Source: Burhinus oedicnemus (Eukaryota > Chordata > Aves > Charadriiformes > Burhinidae). From it: a stretch of DNA of 64,000 bases. A program made the position numbers and the translations under genes. The notes below the pieces were generated by a model. That model saw only the letters and a list, made by a program, of their open reading frames with translations. It did no database searches and was not told where the DNA came from. The number at the start of each line of letters is the position of its first letter. The stretch's first letter is position 1. The stretch lies in contig VFFE01008918.1 of the NCBI GenBank assembly GCA_008921705.1, positions 2,447,028-2,511,027 on the forward strand. The letters are read 5' to 3'. Positions 49,836-62,107 of the stretch are shown here, piece after piece.

Positions 49836-52397
49836 ATCATAGAATCATAAGATCACATAATAACAGAATGGTTAGAGTTGGAAGGGACCTTAAAGACCAT
49901 CTAGTTCCAAGCCCCCTGCAATGGGCAGGGACACCTTCCACTAGACCAGGATACTCAAAGCCCTGTCCAGCTTGGCCTTGAACTCTTCCAGGGATGGGGC
50001 ATCCACAACTTCTCTGGGCAACCTGTTCCAGTGTCTCACCACCCTCACAGTAAAGAATTTCTTCCTAATATCTAATCTAAATCTACCCTCTTTCAGTTTA
50101 AAACTATTACCCCTCATCCTATCACTACACTCCCTGATAAAGAGTCCCTCTCCACCTTTTCTGTAGGCCCCTTTTAAGTACTGGAAAGCTGCTATAAGGT
50201 CTCCCCAGGGCCTTCTTTTCTCCAGGCTGAACAACCCCAAATATCTCTTCTTCAGGATGAGCAACCCCAACTCTCTCAGCCTGTCTTCATACGAGATGTG
50301 CTCCAGCCCTCTGATCAGCTTTGTGGCCCTCCTCTGGACCCAATCCAACAGGTCCATGTCCTTCTTATGTTGGGGGCTCCAGAGCTGAACGCAGTACTCC
50401 AGATGGAGTCTCACAAGAGACGAGTAGAGGAGGAGAATCACCCCCCTCAGCCTGCTGGCCATGCTTCTTTTAATGCAGCCCAGGATGAGGTTGGCTTTCT
50501 GGGCTGCAAGCACGCATTTCCAGCTCATGTTGAGCTTCTCATCCACCAACACCCAGTGCTTCTCCTCAGGCCTGCTCTCAATACATTCTCCACCCAGCCT
50601 GTATTTGTGCATGGGATTGCCCCAACCCAAATGCAGGACCTTGCAGTTGGCCTTGTTGAAATTCGTGAGGTTGGCACGGGCCCACCTCTCAAGCCTGTCC
50701 AGGTCCCTCTGGATGGCATGCCTTTCCTCTAGCATGTTGACCACTCCACACAGCTTGGTGTTGTCTGCAAACTTGCTGAGGGTACACTCAATCCCAGCAT
50801 CCAAGTCACCAACAAAGATGATAAACAGTACCAGTCCCAGTATCAACCCCTGAGGAATTCCACTCATCACCGATCTCCACTTGGACATCAAGCTGTTGAC
50901 TGCAACTCTTGAGTGCAACTGTACAGCCAATTCTTTATCCACTGAGTTGTCCGTCCATCAAATCCATGTCTCTCCAATTTAGAGACAAGGATGTTCTGTG
51001 GGACAGTGTCAAACGTTTTGCACAAGCCCAGGTAGATGTCAGTTGCTCTTCCCTTATCCACCACCTCTGTAACCTCGTCATAGAAGGCCATCAAATTTGT
51101 CAGGCACAATTTTCCTTTAGTGAGGTCATGTTAGCTGTCACCGATCACCTCCTTACATTCCATGTAGTAGAGTTTCCAGGAGGATTTGCTCCATGATCTT
51201 GCTGGGGACAGAGGTGAGACTGACTGGCCTGTAGTTCCCCAGGTCTTCCTTTTTTCCCTTTCTGAAAATGGGGGTTTGTTTCCCCTTTTCCAGTTAGTGG
51301 AAAGTTCACCAGACTGCCACAACTTCTCAAATATGATGGATAGTGGCTTGGCAACTTCATCTGTCAATTCCCTCAGTACTTGCAGATGCAACTCATCAGG
51401 TCCCATGGACTTGTACACCTTCAGGTTCCTTAGATGGTCTAGAGCCTTATCTTCTCCTTCAATGGGTAGTTCTTCATTTTCCCAGTACCTGCCTTTGCCT
51501 TCTGCAACTTAGGCGGTGTGGCTAGAACACTTGCCAGTGAAGACTGAGACAAAAACGTCATTAAGTACCTTGACCTTCTCCATATCTCAGGTAACCAGGC
51601 CTCCCTCTTCCTTCTGGAGAGGGCATACATTTTCACTAGTCTTCCTTTATCACTGACATACCTATAGAAGCTTTTCTTGTTCCCTTGACGTCCCTGGTCA
51701 GATTTAGTTTTATCTGGGTTTTAGCTTGCCTAACCTGATCCCTGACTGTTCAGACAATTTCTCTGTATTCTTCCCAGGCTACCTGTTCTTGCTTCCACCT
51801 TCTGTAAGCTGCCTTTCTGAGTCTGAGGAGCTCCTTGTTCATCCATGAAGGCCTCCTGGCATTTTTGCCTGACTTCCTCTTTGTCAGGATGCATCGCTCC
51901 TGAGCTTGGAGGAGGTGATCATTGAATATTAACCAGCTTTCTTGGGACACTATTCCCTCCAGAGCTTTATCCCGTGGTACTCTACCAAACAGATCCCTGA
52001 AGAGGCCAAAGTCTGCTCTCCTGAAGTCCAGGGTAGCACGCTTGCTGTGTGCCCTCCTCACTGCCCTAAGGATCTTGAACTTCACCATTTCATGGTCACA
52101 GCAGCCAAGGCTGCCCTTGAGCTTCACATTCCCCACCAACCCCTCCTTGTTGGTGAGAACAAGGTCCAGCATATCACATCTCTTTGTTGGTTCCTTTATC
52201 GCTTGGAGAAGGAAGTTATCATTGACGCATTCCAGGAACCTTCTGGATTGCTTATGCCCTGCTGTGTTGTCCCTCCAACAGATATCTGGTTGGTTGAAGT
52301 CCCCTATGAGGACCAGGGCTTGTGAACATGAGGCTGCTCCTATCTGTCTATAGGGGGCCTCATCCACTCAGTCTTCCTGGTCAGGTGACCTGTAGTA
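49836..52397 (-). mobile_element. Long CR1 LINE, minus strand, 5'-truncated
   Basis: The 3' tail (atcatagaatcataagatcacataataacagaatgg) lies at 49836, followed by the 3' untranslated region and ORF2 in reverse up to the endonuclease, where similarity ends in 'tcctggtcaggtgacctgtagta' at about 52397. Its length is about 2.56 kb. It belongs to a different CR1 subfamily from the 25486 copy, judging by its 3' untranslated text. It is bracketed by two different pentanucleotide repeats. Confidence 0.95.
49941..52367 (-). pseudogene. CR1 ORF2, multiple frameshifts, catalytic boxes changed
   Basis: Open segments: 51750-52367 (endonuclease C-terminal half, with LVLIGDFNQPDICW and CDHEMVKF where SDH is usual), 51131-51418 (linker to RT start), 50888-51109 (RT fingers and motif A, degraded to [10 protein letters not shown]) and 49941-50942 (333 codons, RT palm to C terminus). 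The catalytic FADD reads FADN (SKFADNTKLC). The segments lie in at least three frames, so several indels have occurred. The C terminus 'LDRALSILV' is the normal CR1 end. It is inactive. Confidence 0.9.
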
Positions 52398-52398
52398 T

Positions 52399-52488
52399 TA
52401 TGCCATGCTATGCTATGCTCTGCTGTGCTATGTTATGTTATGTTATGTTATGTTATGTTATGTTATGTTATGTTATGTTATATATATA
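52399..52488 (+). repeat. (TATGY)n then (TATGT)n pentanucleotide satellite
   Basis: It begins with variant units tatgc, tatgc, tctgc, tgtgc and becomes a pure run of TATGT from about 52430 to 52480, ending in tatatatag. It abuts the 5' truncation point of the CR1 at 49836-52397. Confidence 0.85.
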
Positions 52489-55400
52489 GTTGTGAATGAT
52501 TACAAAGTATAGAAAATATAGAGAATTCACTACCTGTAACGTTCTAGTGTTTCTCACATGAATTAAAAATATAATTCTAGAAGCTCACAAATAATAATTT
52601 TTAAAAGTTGAGACATTCTGAAGAGCAAATGCTAAGCCCAGGGGAAGCTGGATTTTTTCCACCACTTTGGCTACTAATTGTGCAGGTCAATAAGCCTGAC
52701 TTATCATTAGCCATGTTTAGGAGAACATGAAGCCTGTTTCCCATAGGATCATTTATCAGTATTAGGACACTTCAGCTTAGTGGAAAACCCATACACTATT
52801 AAGAGTTGTGCCTGGGATTATATGATTTTACCAATCAATAATTGGTTTTAAGATCTGAAATCATAGCAGCTGCTTAGTATCACCTCAACTTCCTAAATAA
52901 CACAATGGCAAAGTCTCTTAGTGATACCACACTGCTGCACAAATCTGCAGTCTCTGCTTTACGGTAACTATGTAAAAATATTTTGTCCTTCACTGTAGCA
53001 ATGCCATTACATGTACGTTGATTCACAGTTACTATGGTGGGTAGGGTAGGATATTATCCAGTCTGGGGGTTTGTGCCTCTAACAGAGGTCATATAAGTGT
53101 AACCAGAAACTAATATATATTTTAAAAGCACCTCAAAAGTCCCTGTAAATTTGAGTTTAGGGGATCAGTGACCTTATTCTACTTGATCTTTCTTCCTTGT
53201 CTTATTCCCTCCCAGAAAAAGGTCTAGGATGAAGAATGGTAACATCAGTTAAAGTTATCTCCTCAAAAATCACAGAGGAGACAAGGAGGTAAATCCTTGT
53301 GTTCCTTCTAAATTGCTGGATTATAACAGACATTTTGGACTAGAAACCTGGAGATGAAACAGATTGATTAGGTTAGAGCTCAGACAACGTGTTGCTATTT
53401 CAAGTCTGTTGGGAAAGCAGACACACTATTTTGTGTTTGGAGGAAAGTGCTTTGCAAGCATGGGAATGAGAGACAACATCTCAGATATTTTTACTCTTTC
53501 AACATGAAATAAATCCCCTTACAAAACCGTACAAGTTTGCCTACATAAACCACAACTTATGCAATGCTTTTTTCTGCTGACCGAAGTTTAGCAAAGGAGG
53601 TTCACATCTTGCTTTGCAGTTTAGCTATGTGAATGTCCATCCTGGCCTTGGTAAACTGCAGAGATGTTAGTCAGTTGCTAAACCTTACTCCTCTTCTGAA
53701 GTTAAAAATTAAGTTTCTTTTCCTGTTCTGGCCTTACCACTTTTCATAATTTTAGCTCAAATTACAAGGTACCCACTGTTTTGTATAAGACTGTACCTGC
53801 CGGAAGCACATGGTTACATATTAAAGTCATCTTTTATTTTAGGCCACAAGTTAGTCTTTGTCATTCCTGGATATGGAGAAGGGTTAAAAACTATAACACG
53901 TATCCATTTTGAAGAAAAAACTGAAGCCAAATACTAAAGTACTTCTATTTATCTTAAAATATGAGTTCAAGCCAATCTCAATACAGCGAAGAACCCTGGC
54001 TCATGACTTACTTTTAGAGTTTACACCAGCAGTGCTGCAGTTTATTACTGTTTGTAGCCTATTTTGTTCTTTTCACATCCAGCTCCTGTTTCGTTTCACT
54101 CCACCAGTAATTTACATCCACCTACTTTAATCTGCTATTGGGATTAATGAACAACACCTGCCACAGTGACTTCCCAGGAAGCCTGGAGCTTTAAACATTT
54201 ATTTTTCTTTTTAGTAAGTCATACTACTAAGCAGAGTAAAGAAAAGAGATCTGCTGTTCTGTTTCATGTGCCAAGTCTATACAGATCTTAGAATGAGATA
54301 CCACATGTACCAGTGATTACAGCAAAATTAAATAAACCTTGATTGTCGCCACATACTTGTTGTCCTAGAGAAAATTGTTGCACAGACCACAAAACCAATA
54401 CACCTGTGCCTGATAAGCAGTATTTGCTTCAAAGTGGCATTATATGTACTGTATTTACCTGTAAATATTTTATTCTTCTGGCATCAGAAGGATTTGCGGT
54501 ACAGGAATTCCCTAAGTGAAACAGCAGAATGTGAATGTTTATTTACTGTGTTGGCACTCAGCACTGAAGCAGAGCATAATGGGTTAAAGCAATAAACACA
54601 CTAGACCTGAATAATGTAACTGATTCCACATTCTAAACAAATTCATACAGTTCCATGCTTCATAAATCAATTCTACCCATTCTTTTTCCAACTTCTAAAT
54701 CTATTCTTAATTTTAAATGTTGTTTTCTGCGTTCCCTATTTCGTAACCTTTCCACATAATTTCTTTTCTCCCTATGTCCATCTTCTATATTACTTGCCCT
54801 TTATAATTTTCTTATATATGTTTGCTAGTTGAATTGCTATTTACACAGTAATCTCACAGACCTCTAATTTTAAAATTGTTTAGGAAGAAGTCATTGAGAA
54901 TAATCAATATCTGAAATTTGAATGTCATTGGTTATCTTTGATGGATACACGAGGCATGTAGTATATTTTGTTCCAGAACTGATTCAGCATGAATTTTCTG
55001 TTTTGGTTCAAATAATTGTGTTTGCAAATGTCTATGAATATACTTCATTCAAATGAAATCTCTGAGTGAACGATCTGCTGGTAAACCCTTGTATGATAAT
55101 ACTCAGACAATACAGAAAGTTATGACTGAAGAAGAAGAGAATTTTATTTACAATTTTGAGCAGGCATTCATGGTTAGTTTTTTATCATTTACTCTGCTCT
55201 ACTTTCACCTAACGGAAAAAGATAAGCCTGTGCCTCAGAATTTTTGCTCAAATTGTAGGAACTTCAAGTATGGCAGTCTATTAGGAATACAATGTTTCTC
55301 ATTGTCACTTGTCAAATCAGCTTTCGAGTATTATAATAATAAATATTATTTCCAAATAGTGTATGCAATAATCACCAATACAAAGCTCTGTTCCAATCTG

Positions 55401-56179
55401 TGCAAATAGATTCTGAAATATGTACTATCACATCCTGAGGCAATTCTATATTTAGCATAATAAATGTTTAAGAATCCAAGGTCATTAAGAAGAGCCATTT
55501 AAATAACATTAATCCTCAGTTTAAAAGTCATCACAGATATTTGGAACCTAACTTATCCCCAGTGAGCTTTCAAGATCTGATATATTAAATTCTGACCTGA
55601 GTTGTAGGAAAGAAGTGCAGCAAGCGTACATACAGCAACAAGAATATCTGGAAATACCAGTGAAGCAGAGCAAGTCTGCTGCTCTCCATGGGCACAAAGA
55701 AGCTGCTGGAAAGTTTACAGATGCACAAATGTGAGAAACCATGGTCTGTAGAAAATTAAGTTAGACAGCTGGCATTGACCAAGTGCCTGATCCCAGTGAC
55801 TACAGTGCCAGGTCACTGAGGTAAATGAGAATTACTCACAGTAGTCTTTTCCTCAATAAATAAATTCTTAACGAATAAGTTTCTTTTGCCATCAGCTGTC
55901 ACTACAATGAGCAGAAAGCTTTGAAATAAGTTGTGATATAGAGGACATGATCATTTTCAGAGCCACACAGACATGGGTATGAGAGCAGCTGATATGCTTT
56001 TTACAGGATATGTAACATCAGTCTTAATGATTTCTGTCATCGCATCTCATATCATGAGATCCCTTGTCAGAAAAAGAATAATAACAACCAACCAAACAAA
56101 AAAACCGGTCACATTTCTTTTCTTCTAAATCCAGTTCAACTGTTCTTCATTAAAAGCGGTTGAAAGACTGGCTAAAAGT
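52489..56179. other. AT-rich noncoding DNA, no gene recognised
   Basis: No supported gene. The open frame 55053-55409 (118 codons) has no motif I recognise and low-complexity, Phe- and Tyr-rich composition consistent with AT-rich chance reading. Confidence 0.5.
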
Positions 56180-56700
56180 GTGCAGGCAACACCTTCAACT
56201 GGAGAAGTCAACATTTGGTTAGGGTACCACATTTCAAGAAAGCTGTGGCCCAGCTGGAGGAAACCCGGAGAGGAATAACAAGTAAGACCAACAATCTAAA
56301 AATCATGATTATGAGGAGAGACAGGAAGAACTGTTACTGTTTAGTCTGAAGAAAAGGATACAGAAGAATGCAACAACAGTCTTCAAATATCCAAAATATT
56401 ACTACGAACAAGAAAAAGAAGAATGGAAAAATCTGTTCTCCACATCTCAGCTGGGAATAAGACTAGAAATAATGGGATTAAATTGCAGTTAAAGTGATTT
56501 AGTTTAGACATTACAAAAAATTATGAAATATTACCAAAAAGGAAAATAGAAGTAATCTGTGGAAGTGTTTGCCTGGGAACATTCTGGATTATCCATTATT
56601 AGAGCGTTTTACGAAAAGATTTTTGGCAAGCAGTGGTAAGGAATAACAAGTGTAGAGGCAGAGGCCAACTCTGCCGGGGACAACTTACTCCAAGAGTAAT
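56180..56700 (+). mobile_element. Ancient CR1 3' half of ORF2, plus strand
   Basis: Word order follows the old archosaur/turtle CR1: 'caacaccttcaactggagaag', 'gtaccacatttcaagaaagctgtggcccagctggagg', 'aggaataacaagtaagacc', 'acagtcttcaaatatccaaaatattac', 'ttaaattgcagttaaagtgatttagtttagacatta', 'aatctgtggaagtgtttgcctggga'. No long frame remains. The 3' tail cannot be recognised. Confidence 0.75.
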
Positions 56701-58399
56701 CTGTCCCTATAGCAGAAGTCTTTTGGGTCATCTGTGAAAGAAATAGTTTCCCTTTCTCTACCTCTCTTAAAATCAGTTGCTCACTTTGCTTTAAGTATCT
56801 AGTGATTTTTAAAAAGCAAGTTCTGTCTGTGTGAACAAATTGCGACCAATGAGATGCAACTGTTCATTATTGTTTAAATGCAAGTAGTGCTTATCAAAAC
56901 TTGCACAAGTACATTTTTGTAAAGGACTAAGAAGGATGTTGAATGAAAAGACAGAACCATACAGCATCTGATTGAGGGTGGAACCACCAGTTTCATCAAT
57001 CTCCTTATAATAATTGCCCTGGTAATTCCTGTCCCCAGTGGACCCAGAGCTACATGGACCTCTTTTCCTTCAGTTTTGTGCTGCTAAGGTGCTGTGGTCT
57101 GCCTCACAGATACCCTGTGGGGATGAGAACTAAAACACAGTGATGGTCACCTTCCCATCACCAATCCTTCCATGCTGCTTTCAAGGTGGGTTTCTTGACA
57201 AATGATGCCAATGTGTTATGCTGACAGACTGAAATAACAATGACTTTTTAGTTTGCATTGTGTTAGCAGGATACTCACTCAGGGACCAGGATCCTATTGT
57301 GCCAGACATGGCACAAACTCCAGTACAGAAATCGTTCATAAACACAGTCACTTTTTTTCGTCTTAACATGATTCACTGAATACCCTTGTTTTGATAAGGA
57401 TTAAAAATCCACCACAACTAGAATGAGATGCAAAGGAATTTGTTGGTAGCTGGAAGCTCATTTTCATTACTATTTCATTGCATCAAGGTATGTATAGAGA
57501 TAGAATTGTACTCTCTATTCTGCTGGAAATATTTTCCAGGATTCAATGGGAAACCATGCTGTGATGCAGACATTTCAAGGACTTCAGCTTTGAAATCTAC
57601 TCATAAAGAGTAAAAACTGCATGGGTAGTTCTTAGGTGTCATGTAATTTTAGAAGTCTCAAACTGTGTTGTGTAAGCCCACAATAATCAATTTAAGTTCC
57701 TTTCAAATCCATTGGACAGAAATAGTCACTCACTCCAGACAATCCATCCTGTCCTAATCAAACTGTCTAAAATATCTAGACCAGATTAGGTCAGTTTGCC
57801 TGTGGAAGCAACTGCGTATCTCTTTGATTGTTGGGAATTCCAGGATAACTGTCTTGTATTTAAGCAACAAAATCAGATGATGTCTGAAATTGTCTACTGC
57901 CCTCCCTCTAAGATACATCCCCTGTCTCTTTTAACCACCTCCCTTCACCCAGGTGACTTTCTTGAATCCAAAAGTACATTTTTTACAAGTAAAATGAACA
58001 GAGTGACACAAGTTGAACAAAACCAAACGATGTTTGTATGAAAATGATTCCAATTTTTTCCTCAGAGGAATGTTTTTACGATTCACCGCTGTAACATAAA
58101 GGTCTTTATGGAGTACTCACACATGACCCGCACATGAGGTGGCCTGGATAGCCCCAGCTGTTAGGGCAGGACCGTGAGCATGTGTGGGACATGTGTGTGC
58201 AGTGTGTGTGTGTGATGCGCACAGGACCAGCAGGAGGGGACCTGCGCCAAACCAACCATGTTGAAGAAGAAGACAACCACCAGCCAGATTAAACAGTAAC
58301 CGGGGAATCAATCAGGAGAAGACAAATTCTTTTGAATAGAATAAAAGAAACAGAAATACGGAGGGAGCCAGCCTGAAAAGAGGCATAAAGGCAGGATGA
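56701..58399. other. Noncoding DNA before the CpG island
   Basis: No gene recognised. A short GT run (58200-58215) lies near the island. Composition becomes more GC-balanced towards 58100. Confidence 0.5.
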
Positions 58400-58660
58400 A
58401 GAGTTGTCAGGTTGCCGAGACCCTGTAGGGGGACCGGCAGCAGCGCCACCCGGCCACCACCCCACCGGGCCGGGCCGGGCGGGGCCGGGCCGGACAGCGC
58501 AGCCCCGCGGGCACCGGCAGCATCCCCCGCCCCAACCGGGACCGGGCGGCCGCGGGGACACGCACGGAGACCCACGCCGGGGCGGCAGGGGGCTTGTGAC
58601 CCACATGCCGGGGGCAGAGGGGGGCTACCTGGGAGCTGGGGGGTGCCGGGAAGAGTGTGC
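58400..58660. promoter_or_regulatory. CpG-island-like segment, possible promoter or first exon
   Basis: By eye there are about 23 CpG dinucleotides between 58441 and 58590, while most of the window has very few. G+C is very high, with runs such as ccgggccgggccgggcgggg (58467-58486) and gcggccgcgg. In vertebrates such islands usually mark promoters and escape methylation. Open frames on both strands here are side effects of GC richness and show no known domain. No clear TATA box, start codon context or splice donor fixes a direction, so the transcript, if any, is unknown. Confidence 0.55.
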
Positions 58661-60967
58661 TCCTGGGGATTAGTTACGGGGGCTCAGAAATGTGTGGCTG
58701 TTTATTAATGCTCTGTAGGTGTCTGGTTTCATGATTTATCTGTTGTATTACCAATATTGATCCTGAATATATAGTTCAGTGTAGGTTAATTACATGTCAT
58801 TAATAAATTAATAAAGTGCTTCGATTCTGATTCTGGCCTAAACTATGTGAACTGACTAGCTTTTGCCTGGAGACTGCCTTTCCCGGGGAAGCATGCTTAG
58901 CAACCAGTTACAATTAGCAGTGGGTTTCTTGTACACAGTTCAGTTAATAAAGGCAAACACTGTTGATACTCGGCAGGAATGGGGAGAACTTTAAAATGTT
59001 TCAAATTTTATACTGGAGTGGCAAGAAGCCTCACAAAGTAGCCTGAAAGACTTGGGATTACCAAAAGATTTTACTTCCACATTTCGCTCATCTGTATTCA
59101 CGAGACTATTAGACATAATAATTTTAAAATAATATATATTACTAATCCCCAGCATTGATATCAAGACACAGTAGTAACAGGAAGAGAACTGTACTTTTGC
59201 CTTATCCACTGTATACTGATGAATTTTCTGTTGTATTTCTGGGATTTTTTCATTTCCACTTTTTAAGATAATTTATCTCAGCAGATGACTTTTATTTGGT
59301 CCTGTTATTCATATTACTCATCCAGACTTAGGAATCTGGGGGGAAAAAAAAAGCACACAAAATTTTTTTGCTTTCTAGAATGAAAACCAGACCTGTTCAA
59401 AGATTTAACTGGCAGTTGAAGAAGAAACATACTTTACCACACTCCAAAAGGAAAAAATACAATGCTTAATTTGTTACAATCGTAATTACTTTCTTTCAAA
59501 CAAAAAAAGAAAACAAGCAGAACAACTGATGCTTTTCCAAACTCTGTCTTCCACAGAACTGTAAGTAAATGATTAAAGGCAGAATTAAGTCCCTTAGATG
59601 TCTCAATTTCTAGCTGTGATAATATCAGCCATCTATGTGTAGTTTATTTATATATGCATAATGTAATGTATATGTGTATGTACATATATACATATATATA
59701 CACACCCATAGGTATATACGCACAGGCACCCTGCAAATGAAGGCATGGAAGAAAGACTGCTAATTTCAGGGGAAGCATGTTAGCTAACTAACTAACTAAA
59801 TAATCCTCAATATTTGTTGAAACGAAAATGGAAAATTGCTGTATGTGCAACACTCCCCTTACCTCGTATTTTTCCTAGCCCAGCTGGAGTTGTTGGTTAA
59901 GGGGTGCTGTAGATAATGTTAACTGAACCTCTGGGAAAACCATAATGAAGTCATATTCTAGAGACCTGCGGTACACTAATGCATTCTTTGTTCAGTTGGG
60001 CATCATAATGTGTCTAAATAATTAGGCTACACAGCATTGCAGTAAAAAAGATTAAAACAAAACAAAGCAACTCCCAGACTCCTGCCTAGTTAAGCGGGAA
60101 CTCCGGTACTGCTAGTGCCATGTGTTTTACACTCATGAATCAGAACTCCGAATAATAAGAGTGGCTTAAGGGTCATGTCCTTCAATAACACAATGAGGCT
60201 TGAGGCTTTTTAGATGCCTCCTAACTTTCAAACAAATAGCTTTAACATTTATATACCTAACACTATCATTTATTTACTTAATGTTAAGTTACAAGCTTCA
60301 GTGCTGGAACATTCTTTCAGGCATTTCTGTCCAAAGCATAACTTAAAAAAAAAAATTACCATGAAAACTGAAATTCTTGGAACAATTTTGGAACTGGACT
60401 AAAAAAGGACAACTGATTTTTGTGGTAAAGTATGTGAGTCATTCTTTTGATGTTCCAGAAACACACAAACACGCCTCAAAAGAATAAAAAGAGTTTCTGA
60501 CTGTTTCTTTGATCCTAGGCCTGGAGCCTACTAGGTTATCACCAGGATTTACTAATTGAAAACCATGCTAGTGAGGTCACTCGATTTTTGATCAACATGA
60601 GCTCAATGATCTTTATAACAATGTTTGCTACACATAAAATACCTTTGTGGGTGCATCTATACGGAGCACGTAGCATAGAGTAGATGACAAATATGTCAAT
60701 ATGTGTGACAGGTCATGTACATATATATGTGTATATCTGTACAGAGTAGACAACACTTGCCCTCATGCAACTGGGTATAAATCACGACCTCTTAATGGGG
60801 AGATGGTTGCTAATCTGTAAACTAATATGACATGTTATGCCATACTTACCAAGCTTAGGACTTCTTCTGGGACCTAATAAGTTGACCATCTTACAGAACA
60901 ACAATCTGACTCTCTAGGACACCTTCTCCATTACTGAGAGACCATATGGAAATAGACTTTCTACTTG
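58661..60967. other. AT-rich noncoding DNA after the CpG island
   Basis: GC falls sharply after 58660. No gene recognised. TA-rich simple sequence lies at about 59650-59705 and 60718-60740. Confidence 0.5.
59648..59706. repeat. TATA/TATG-rich simple repeat
   Basis: Alternating purine-pyrimidine DNA 'tatatatgcataatg...tatgtgtatgtacatatatacatatatatacacac'. It is a degenerate microsatellite with self-complementary parts. Confidence 0.7.
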
Positions 60968-60989
60968 GGACAGTGGGATTGACTGCACT

Positions 60990-61997
60990 CTCAGCAAATT
61001 TGCAGACAGCACAAAGCTGAGTGCTGCAGTTGACACGCCTGAGGGATGGGATGCCATCCAGACAAACCTAGACAGGCTTGAGAAGTGGGACCATGTGAAC
61101 CTCATGAGGTTCAACAAGGTCAAGTACAAGGTCCTGCACGTGGCTCGGGGCAACCCCTGGTGTCAATACAAGCTGGGGGATGAAGGGATTGAAAGTAGCC
61201 CTGAGGAGAAGGATTTAGGAGTACTGGTGGATAAAAAGCTGGATATGAACCAGCAATGTGCACTCGCAGCCCAGAAAGCCAACCATATCTTGGGCTGCCA
61301 CTCTGAGGGTGGCAGAGCACTGGAACAGGCTGCCCAGAGAGGTGGTGGAGTCTCCAACTCTGGAGACATTCAAAACCCGCCTGGATGCCATCCTGTGCAA
61401 CCTGCTTTAGGTGTCCCTGCTCTGTCAGGGGGGTTGGATTAGATGATCTCCAGAGGTCCCTTCCAACCCCTGTGATTCTGTGACTGTGATTCTGTGAAAA
61501 GAAGCGTGGCCAGCAGGTTGAGGGAGGTGATTCTGCCCCTCTACTCTGCTGTAGTGAGACCCCATCTAGAATACTGTGTCCAGCTCTGGAGCTCTCAGCA
61601 CAGGAAAGGCAGGGAGCTGTTGGAGGGGTCCAGAGGAGGGCCACAAAAATGATCAGAGGGCTGGAACACCTCTTCTACAAAGAAAGGCTGAGAGAGTTGG
61701 GGTTGCTCATCCTGGAGAAGAGAAGGCTCTGGGGAGACCTTATAGCAGCCTTTCAATGCTTAAAGGCGGCTTATAAGAGAGATGGGGACAATTTTTTTTA
61801 GTAGGACCTGTAGTAATAGGAAAAAGGGTAATGTGTTTAAACTAAAAGAGGGAAGATTCAGACTAGATAGAAGGAAGACCTTTTTTACAATGATAGTGGT
61901 GAAACACTGGAACAGGTTGCCCAGAGAGATGGTAGATGTGCTGTCCCTGGAAATATTCAAGGTCAGGTTGGGCGGGGCTCTGAGCAACCTGATCTAG
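60990..61997 (+). pseudogene. CR1 ORF2 remnant of the host element
   Basis: Reverse transcriptase from the catalytic box to the C terminus. FADD reads FADS ([13 protein letters not shown]) near 61000. The frame is open at 61095-61298 ([20 protein letters not shown] and onward), then enters the nested CR1, creating a chimeric reading. It resumes after 61497 in other frames: a piece at 61576-61776 is out of the natural frame, and 61782-61997 is the natural C terminus ending 'LGGALSNLI'. It is nonfunctional. Confidence 0.85.
61299..61496 (+). mobile_element. Short CR1 3' end nested inside another CR1
   Basis: It begins 'ctctgagggtggcagagcactggaacaggctgccc', continues through the ORF2 C terminus and 3' untranslated region, and ends 'gattctgtgactgtgattctgtga'. 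It therefore carries its own complete 3' end and tail repeats, which shows a separate insertion and not a rearrangement of the host. Its terminus and untranslated text differ from those of the host CR1. Confidence 0.9.
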
Positions 61998-62107
61998 TTG
62001 AAGGTGTTCCTGCTTATTGCAGGGGAGGTTGAACTAGATGAGCTTTAAAAGTCCCTTCCAACTCAAACTATTCTGTGATTTTATGAATCTATGATTTTAT
62101 GATTCTA

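Larger units (their letters stand above)
60968..62107 (+). mobile_element. CR1 LINE 3' part, plus strand, with nested CR1
   Basis: It starts in the RT domain ('gacagtgggattgactgcactctcagcaaatt') and ends with the 3' tail 'ttctgtgattttatgaatctatgattttatgattct'. The host element occupies 60968-61298 and about 61497-62107. Between them sits a 198-bp CR1 tail in the same orientation. Joining the host parts at 'gggctgc' and 'aaaagaagcg' matches the normal CR1 order with only about three bases missing. Confidence 0.95.

Noticed and set aside
55053..55409. 118-codon plus-strand open frame
   Set aside because: Rich in Phe, Tyr, Asn and Lys as expected from AT-rich chance reading. No family resemblance.
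58289..58708. Several overlapping open frames in the CpG island
   Set aside because: Pro, Gly, Ala and Arg-rich readings in several frames on both strands reflect GC richness, not coding.
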